The notes beneath the pieces were generated by a model. It saw only the letters and a program-made list of their open reading frames with translations. It did no database searches and was not told the origin of the DNA. A stretch of 64,000 nucleotides of DNA, from contig OY253661.1 in assembly GCA_958009055.1 (NCBI GenBank), positions 1 through 64,000 on the forward strand. Reading direction: 5' to 3'. The stretch comes from Choricystis sp. odSpoLacu1. Its lineage: Eukaryota > Chlorophyta > Trebouxiophyceae. The position numbers were made by a program, and so were the translations under genes. Of this stretch, positions 59,398 to 64,000 are shown in pieces (the first letter of the stretch is position 1; every line of letters starts with the position of its first letter).

Positions 59398-61069
59398 TCA
59401 CCACTCCACATCGGACGCGAGGGGCGCCCACATGACTTCACCACGGTCGCCATCACCATCGTCTTTACTGTCCATGGCCACGACTGCCAGCGGGCGCGGC
59501 ACGTGGCGGCGGCGACGGGCGGCGTTGTCGTCATCAGCTGTGTCCTCCTCTTCAGCCCCTGCAGCCGCACGATTCGCATCCACAGCATCCACCAACGCTG
59601 CCATCAAAGCTTCACGTGCCCCCGCCGCCCCGCCCGCCGCTTCCACCACCTCTGCCACCGCGGCACACGTGCGGCTGCCCGCGGGGGCACGCCCTGCCAC
59701 CCCCGCCAGTGCGCTGGCCACCAGGGGCAGGGCTCCCAACAGGGCGCGCTCGCCCGTGGGCAGTAAGTGGGTGGCAGGCACGCGGCGCTTGAGGCCGGCC
59801 AAGGCAGAGGACAGTGCGGCGGCGGATAAGCGGCGCGCCGCGGCCGCGGCGGGAGCCAGGGTGGCCCCCGCCGCGACGGATGCAGCCAACGCAGTCGGAC
59901 TCGCCTGCAAAGCCAGCACAATGACAGACGGGATGCTGCCCGCTGCGGCCGAGCCCGGCGTGAACGTGACGCGGCCAACGCCGGGCGTGGGCTTCGGCGC
60001 GACTGCCTCGACGCCCAGGCCGTACCGAGACCAGGGGGCGGCTTTGAGGGCATCGAGGGAGGGCAGGGACAGGGGGGCGCCACCGTCCACGGTGACGATG
60101 AGCGTGGCGGTGAGCGGGGGAGACGGGTGGTTGGGAGGTGGAGGCGGACCGCCGCCACCCCCACCAACGCGCATCGCCCCCACCACCAGCGCCGCGCGCG
60201 CGCTGTAGCCGGCAGCCGCGTTGCCCGAACGCGCGCCCGCGGCCTGGGGGGAGGCGGTGCCAACCGCGACGATGGTGGGCAGGGGTGCGGGCGGCAGCGC
60301 ACGTGGGGCGGCCCACGCACGGACGGACGTTTCGAAATCGATGGGCACCGGCGAGGGGAGGAGGGCGGGGGGTGGCGTCCCTGCCGTCCCTCCCGTCACT
60401 GCCACACACGTGCCAGGCGTCAGGCACGGCAGGACAGCGTCCAAGGCGGCGGCCGCCGCTGCCGCGGCCGCGCCTGGCGACACCCCCGCCGCGACGCGCG
60501 CCGCGACGCGCGTCCCGCCGCCGGCCGCCAGCTTGGGCAGGGGCGGGCCCGCGTGAACAACCACAGTGGTCGCATCTGCGTCCGCGCCCGCCGTGCAGCG
60601 GGCGCCGTAGGTGCGCCACGCCGAGTCACAGGGAGCGGCGGTCGCGAGCGTCAGGGCGCGAGGGTCGAGCGCCGCTGCTGCTGCCGGCGCGAGCAACGGA
60701 GCTGCAGCCGCGGCCGCAGACGCAAGCGCGTCCGCACCATCGTCACCGCTGTCCTGGCGCCGGCGGCGGCGTGGTTTGGGGGGCGGCGCGTCGGTGAGGG
60801 CGGCGCCCGTGTCGGCGACTGTGTGGAAAGGGGGGTTTCTCTCAGCCTCGGACCGCCTCGTTGGCCGCTGTTTTTTGCCTGGGCACCCCACAGCCCATCA
60901 CCAGCTTACTCGTCAGCAGGACGCCACCGTCAGGGGCGACGGCCACGTCGATGGTGATGGATGGAGCGGCGGAGGCGTCGTCGCCAACAGCTGCTGCCGC
61001 TGCACTGCACGCGGCCGCCGCGCGGCGCACGGCGGCCGCCAGGAAGTGGGGCAGGGCGGAGGCGGCCAT
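59398..61069 (-). CDS. Candidate MTOPVIB-like (topoisomerase VI B-like) meiotic protein
   Basis: Exons 61069-60910 and 60818-59398; the donor GTAAGC and acceptor CCACACAG give matched phases and 526 aa, close to plant MTOPVIB length. The N terminus is a helix then a beta strand (PSITIDVAVAPDGGVLL) followed across the splice by TIADTG, resembling the GHKL-type 'V.V.DTG' box. The C-terminal half has LPSLDALKAAPWSRYGLGVE, PSVIVLALQASPTA and LAGLKRRVPATHLLPTGERA then LLGALPLVASALAGV, in the order I recall for plant MTOPVIB. Such proteins partner SPO11 to make meiotic breaks. The match is weak and by eye; the Ala/Pro-rich body makes chance resemblance possible. Otherwise hypothetical. Confidence 0.45.
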
Positions 61070-61160
61070 GCTGTGTTTTTCGTGTTCGGGCGGAAAGAGA
61101 GGGGATGTCACGCGCTGCGTGGGGGGAAGTAGACTGTGAGAAGGGTGGATTCGCTAAACA

Positions 61161-61608
61161 ATGTGTTTGTACGTCACGATAGAGGGATGCGCAGGCCGCG
61201 CTCGAGCTTTTTTGTGTGCTCGCAACAAACGCACCCGCGCCCAAAAAGCGGTCAAGTGAGGGCGACGGTGACGGCAGGCGGCAGGCGGCGAGGCTGGAGG
61301 GCAGTGTGTTCATCACGCCGCTGCGGCGGACGGCGTTGGCGCCACCCGGGCCTCCTGGGGGGCCGGTCACCCATGGCGCGCTGTGGATGCTGGCCAAGGA
61401 TGGGAGTCGGGGGGGAACGTGGGAGGGGAGTGGGAGCGGGGCCGCACCCGCGCCGTCTGGCGCGCCGACGACTGCTGCGACCACGCCGCGCGCCACGCGG
61501 CCGCGCGCGCCGCCTGTGCCCGCGCCATCTTCCGGGCCGCCGCGTCAAGAAGTCGTTATGGCTGAGTCTCTGCGGTTAGCGGGGGCGATGGGAGGGGGGC
61601 TGAGAGAG

Positions 61609-61663
<55 letters not shown>

Positions 61664-61695
61664 ATCGTGCGTGTGTTCACGTGTGCCTGGAGTGA
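61161..61695 (+). CDS. Possible small gene, start and structure unresolved
   Basis: Two open frames suggest coding here. One starts at ATG 61161 (MCLYVTIEGCAGRARAF) and stops after 32 codons at a GTGAGG that could be a donor. The other, from ~61216, reads LEGSVFITPLRRTALAPPGP then VTHGALWMLAKDG with high GC at third positions and runs into the GT repeat. They are in different frames, so splicing or a frame error would be needed to join them. Divergent from the MTOPVIB candidate. No family recognised. Confidence 0.25.
61612..61662. repeat. (GT)n microsatellite
   Basis: About 25 uninterrupted GT units. It is the longest dinucleotide tract in the window and probably lies in an intron or intergenic DNA. 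Confidence 0.95.
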
Positions 61696-61890
61696 GAAGA
61701 GGGTTTTTTTGTCTCGATGAAAAACACAACACAAAGTGTGCGTCCTCCTTTGCCCGCGGGCACAGGAGAGAGCAACAAAGAACAAAAAAAACGTCGTCTC
61801 ACTCTCGCTTCTCTCTTCATCCCCAGCCGCCCCACTCTCTCCCACCTTTTCCCAAGCCACCCACTCCCCCCACCCGCCCAAGACAACATT

Positions 61891-62465
61891 ATGGTGAGTT
61901 TTGGCGTGTATTTGTGCCGGCGCTGAGGAGTGGGGAGAGGAAGGAGGGTGTTGAACCCACACGCGCGCGCTGCCCGAGGGTGCACGGGACGAGGTGGGCG
62001 CGGCGCCCGGTTTTGCCTCCGCACCTGCCCCCACCCTTTCTCCCTCTCACACAAAACCCACATGCGGGTGCGCAGCCTAGGGTTTCTGTGCGCGGGAACG
62101 AAAGCGTCCGGGTCTCACGTACACCCCCCCTCCCTTAGCGTGCGAGCTTCGCCGACCACTTCACCTCGCTCCCGGAAGCCCCCAAACTCCCGGGCCACGC
62201 CGTCCTCACTGAAGACGACATCGACGCGGTGACCGCCTACGTCTCCGACGGCAAGCGTGTCAAGGTGGTGTCGGCGGCGAAGCACGGCGACCACACGGAG
62301 GAGCACTACATCGGCGGCATCAACGAGGACGGCCGCGCCACCTTCTACAAGACCAAGGAGGGCACCCACCCGTCGGGCCACATCGACCTGGCTGACTGCG
62401 CCGGCAAGGTGGCGTGGTCTAGCCGTGCTAAAGGGGCGGCGAAAAAAGCGCTCAAGGAAGGGTGA
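61891..62465 (+). CDS. Hypothetical protein with a start-codon-only first exon
   Basis: Coding exon 1 is just ATG (61891-61893), immediately followed by a GTGAGT donor; exon 2 is 62139-62465 after a CCCTTAG acceptor. The 109-aa product reads MRASFADHFTSLPEAPKLPG, then DDIDAVTAYVSDGKRVKVVS, EEHYIGGINEDGRATFYKTK and ends AKGAAKKALKEG. Codon use is strongly C-ending as in the highly expressed genes nearby, which supports it as real. The stop lies within GGGTGAGTAA, which also resembles a donor, so a further exon cannot be excluded. The family is not recognised. Confidence 0.6.
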
Positions 62466-62530
62466 GTAAAATTATGTGACACCGGGCCAGCTAGGATGGC
62501 ACCGGGTTGACGCACGCTCGAGATGACGCG

Positions 62531-62563
62531 CCTGTGCCTGCCCGCCGCGCGGGCAGGCACAGG
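62531..62563. repeat. 15-bp perfect inverted repeat (GC-rich hairpin)
   Basis: CCTGTGCCTGCCCGC and its exact complement flank a 3-base loop. GC-rich palindromes of this kind are common in organellar genomes of some green algae, and an organellar rRNA-like fragment lies about 210 bp further on. Confidence 0.9.
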
Positions 62564-62737
62564 TGCGGCGGAGAGGGAGGGAGGGGTGGAGCGCGCGGCC
62601 ACCTGCCGCACGCCGGCTTTCCCCCTCCCTCCCCGCCGCTCTGTGCCTAGATGGCTTTGACACGCCACAACCACACACCACGCGCGCTGTTTGGCGCTGT
62701 TCGGGCTGCTCGTAGCACGACAAAAAGAGTGTAAACA

Positions 62738-62757
62738 AGAGTATGGGCCCATACTCT
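62738..62757. repeat. 20-bp perfect palindrome
   Basis: AGAGTATGGG is followed directly by its reverse complement CCCATACTCT. It is flanked by copies of GCTCGTAGC at 62709-62717 and 62771-62779, and the second copy abuts the rRNA-like fragment. Confidence 0.9.
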
Positions 62758-62773
62758 AGACTTCATGAGTGCT

Positions 62774-62870
62774 CGTAGCTCCCTTTTTAGGGTTCTTTTC
62801 TCCTTTCCCTCACGGTACCTGTTCACTCTCGGTTAGAACGGAGTACTTAGGCTTAGAGGTTGGTCCCCCT
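62774..62870 (-). rRNA. Partial organellar-type large-subunit rRNA fragment
   Basis: Read on the minus strand, the sequence runs GGGGGACCAACCTCTAAGCC, TAAGTACTCC, then AACCGAGAGTGAACAGGTAC and CCGTGAGGGAAAGGAGAAAA then GAACCCTAAAAAGGGAG. This follows the domain I segment of bacterial/organellar 23S-like rRNA (conserved core ACCGTGAGGGAAAGG and GAAAAGAACCC). Similarity stops after GGGAG. About 97 bases are present, so it is a fragment. Its lower GC content contrasts with the surrounding nuclear DNA. A mitochondrial or plastid insertion is the simplest explanation; a free-standing fragmented rRNA gene is unlikely in nuclear DNA. Confidence 0.8.
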
Positions 62871-63030
62871 AAAAAGAACGCCCGCCCACGCTTCCACACA
62901 CTCGTCGCGTCAGTTTTTCCCTCTCCCCCTCCACCCGCCCCGGGTTTGCGCCCCCACCCAGCCCCCAAAGCCCCCCACCAGCCTGCCATCTTTCTCACAC
63001 ACCCGCGCACCCGTCCAAACCCGCCCCACA

Positions 63031-63372
63031 ATGGCCACGTGGGCATCCTTCACCACCATCGATGAAGTGCTCACGCACGACCTCACCCTGGCGCTGCTCG
63101 GCCTCGACCACGTCAAAGCTTTCCAGGCTGCGTCGCGTGCGCTGGATCGGACTGCGCCTGGACACCCAGCCCGACGGCAGCCGCCGCGTCGTGGGCGTGT
63201 TAGGTCACGGGCTGGATGTGCCGGGGCTGCTCGCGCCGCCGCGCGGGGTGAAAGGCCACAGGTCGTGGGCGGGCGCGTGGTGTGGGTTCGGAAAAATCCC
63301 GGCTTGCAAACAACGCAAAGGACGCATGCGCACAACTCACTTCGCAACTCTCTCCCCCCTTGCCTCTCCGCC
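63031..63372 (+). CDS. Possible upstream ORF, in frame with BCCIP
   Basis: The ATG at 63031 opens MATWASFTTIDEVLTHDLTL then ALLGLDHVKAFQAASRALD, a plausible helical start, and the frame stays open into the BCCIP-like gene. The second part (Arg-rich, GCAGAARAAARGERPQ) looks like non-coding DNA. It may be a separate small gene with an unseen intron, an alternative N terminus, or a chance frame. Confidence 0.25.
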
Positions 63373-64000
63373 ATGCCTACCGCCCCTCCCCCCACCAAAC
63401 GCTCCCGCGTCACCGTCGACCGCCGCGACGGCGGGCGCGGCGGCGGCGCTGCCGGCACCCGCCCCCCGCGCGGCCCGCGCCCGGCGGCCGACGACGACGG
63501 CGACGTGACATCGGCGTCGGGGGACACGCCGTCTGCGTCCGGCGCGTCGTCGTCGTCGAGTGGCAGCGACAGTGACACGTCGGGGTCGGCCTCGGACAGT
63601 CCCACCTCCAGCGGCGACGCCGGCGGAGACCGCCCGACCGTGGCCATCGCGTTTGAGTTTTTTGACCCGCGCCCCGCGGCCGACTACCATGCCGTGCGAG
63701 CCCTGCTGGCGACCTGGATGGATGGAGCTGTGTTTGACGTCTCCAGCCTGGCCACCGCGGTGGTGGAGCAGACGCGGGTGGGCACACTCTTAAAGGCGGG
63801 CGATGACGAAGAAGATCCGTCGTCTGCCCCCGCCGCCTCCACCAAGACCAACGCCGCGGACGCGCCCCCCATCGGCGTCATTACCGTGCTGAATGCGGGG
63901 CGGGCGGATGTTCAGCCCGTGTTCAAATCGCTAGCTGATGTTGTTTCCTCTGCGCCGCACGTGTCTCCGACGGACGCCACCGTGGCGCGCGCTCTGCTGT
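63373..64000 (+). CDS. BCP1: BCCIP/BCP1-family protein, 3' end outside the window
   Basis: ATG at 63373; 209 codons are visible before the window ends. The N terminus is a basic stretch (PTKRSRVTVDRR) and an Asp/Ser-rich low-complexity region. Then comes PTVAIAFEFFDPRPAADYHA followed by VRALLATWMDG, VVEQTRVGTLLKAGDDEEDP and PPIGVITVLNAG. These match the BCP1/BCCIP core (V.FEFFDP...DFH..K.LL..., EQ..VGT.VK......D....ALLTVLN). Yeast Bcp1 is a nuclear chaperone for ribosomal protein uL14 and export cargo; human BCCIP binds BRCA2 and p21. Partial at the right edge. Confidence 0.88.
   Translation, partial: MPTAPPPTKRSRVTVDRRDGGRGGGAAGTRPPRGPRPAADDDGDVTSASGDTPSASGASSSSSGSDSDTSGSASDSPTSSGDAGGDRPTVAIAFEFFDPRPAADYHAVRALLATWMDGAVFDVSSLATAVVEQTRVGTLLKAGDDEEDPSSAPAASTKTNAADAPPIGVITVLNAGRADVQPVFKSLADVVSSAPHVSPTDATVARALL

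Larger units (their letters stand above)
62466..63030. other. Intergenic with candidate organellar DNA insertion
   Basis: 565 bp between the hypothetical gene and the next ATG. It contains the GC-rich hairpin, the 20-bp palindrome and the LSU rRNA-like fragment. The part from about 62640 to 62880 is notably more A/T-rich than flanking DNA, consistent with an inserted block of other origin; its exact borders are not visible. Confidence 0.5.

Noticed and set aside
61612..61662. GT repeat translated as Cys-Val or as part of a gene
   Set aside because: Pure dinucleotide tracts are open in several frames by composition; there is no support for translation.
62466..62900. Complete rRNA operon or tRNA genes
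   Set aside because: Only about 97 bases match LSU rRNA; no SSU, 5S or tRNA cloverleaf was seen on either side.
62910..63647. Minus-strand open frame of 245 codons
   Set aside because: Shadow of the BCCIP/BCP1-like gene on the + strand, which has clear family motifs.

Overview
The window is the left end of a eukaryotic nuclear chromosome. It opens with about 584 bp of CCCTAA-type telomere (TTAGGG on the other strand) mixed with CCCTGA variants. The rest is very GC-rich, gene-dense DNA with short introns (mostly about 95-120 nt, donors GTGAGN or GTGCGT, acceptors YCACAG). The organism is photosynthetic: it encodes a THF1/Psb29-type thylakoid protein, an apparently plastid-targeted uL15, and a chloroplast HP30-like Tim17/SAM protein. 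Plant-cytosolic-type pyruvate kinase, an HDC1/Rxt3-type protein and a possible MTOPVIB point to a green-lineage unicellular alga. The clade assignment is inference. The TTAGGG telomere is not the plant TTTAGGG type.

Layout. 0.9-5.4 kb: three genes that look like secretory-pathway glycosylation genes (a GT-like luminal protein, a FUT8/GT23-like protein, an SLC35B-type transporter). 5.7-9.8 kb: a zinc-finger/LRR-like protein, a Tctex-type dynein light chain, an unknown protein and organellar uL15. 10.5-20.0 kb: a divergent pair, P3A H+-ATPase (7 exons) and a CHD1-type remodeller. 20.3-28.7 kb: LOG2/MGRN1-like RING E3, HP30-like protein, unknown plastid-type protein, THF1, SET protein and HDC1/Rxt3 protein. 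28.9-34.9 kb: MATE transporter, PIF1 helicase, homocysteine methyltransferase and GILT thiol reductase. 35.2-49.8 kb: SEC31 and DPM1 (divergent), then a giant BEACH/WD40 protein. 50.2-56.6 kb: secreted Ala-rich protein, small coiled-coil protein, ROMO1/Mgr2, eL33 and cytochrome c. 56.9-64.0 kb: pyruvate kinase, MTOPVIB candidate, two small unknowns, an organellar LSU rRNA-like fragment flanked by palindromes, and the start of BCCIP/BCP1.

The most striking pattern is that many recognisable genes are open only if a G or C homopolymer is read one base shorter than written. Ten such sites occur (G/C runs of 9 to 22), all with the same sign, in eight genes; at the SEC31 double run the sign is known only modulo 3. 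After the correction the total coding lengths become multiples of three. Several other runs of 9-10 leave the frame intact. This is most simply a systematic base-calling or assembly bias, but a biological explanation is testable. Most genes sit as divergent or head-to-tail pairs 100-350 bp apart. No CRISPR array, complete transposon, tRNA or complete rRNA operon was recognised.
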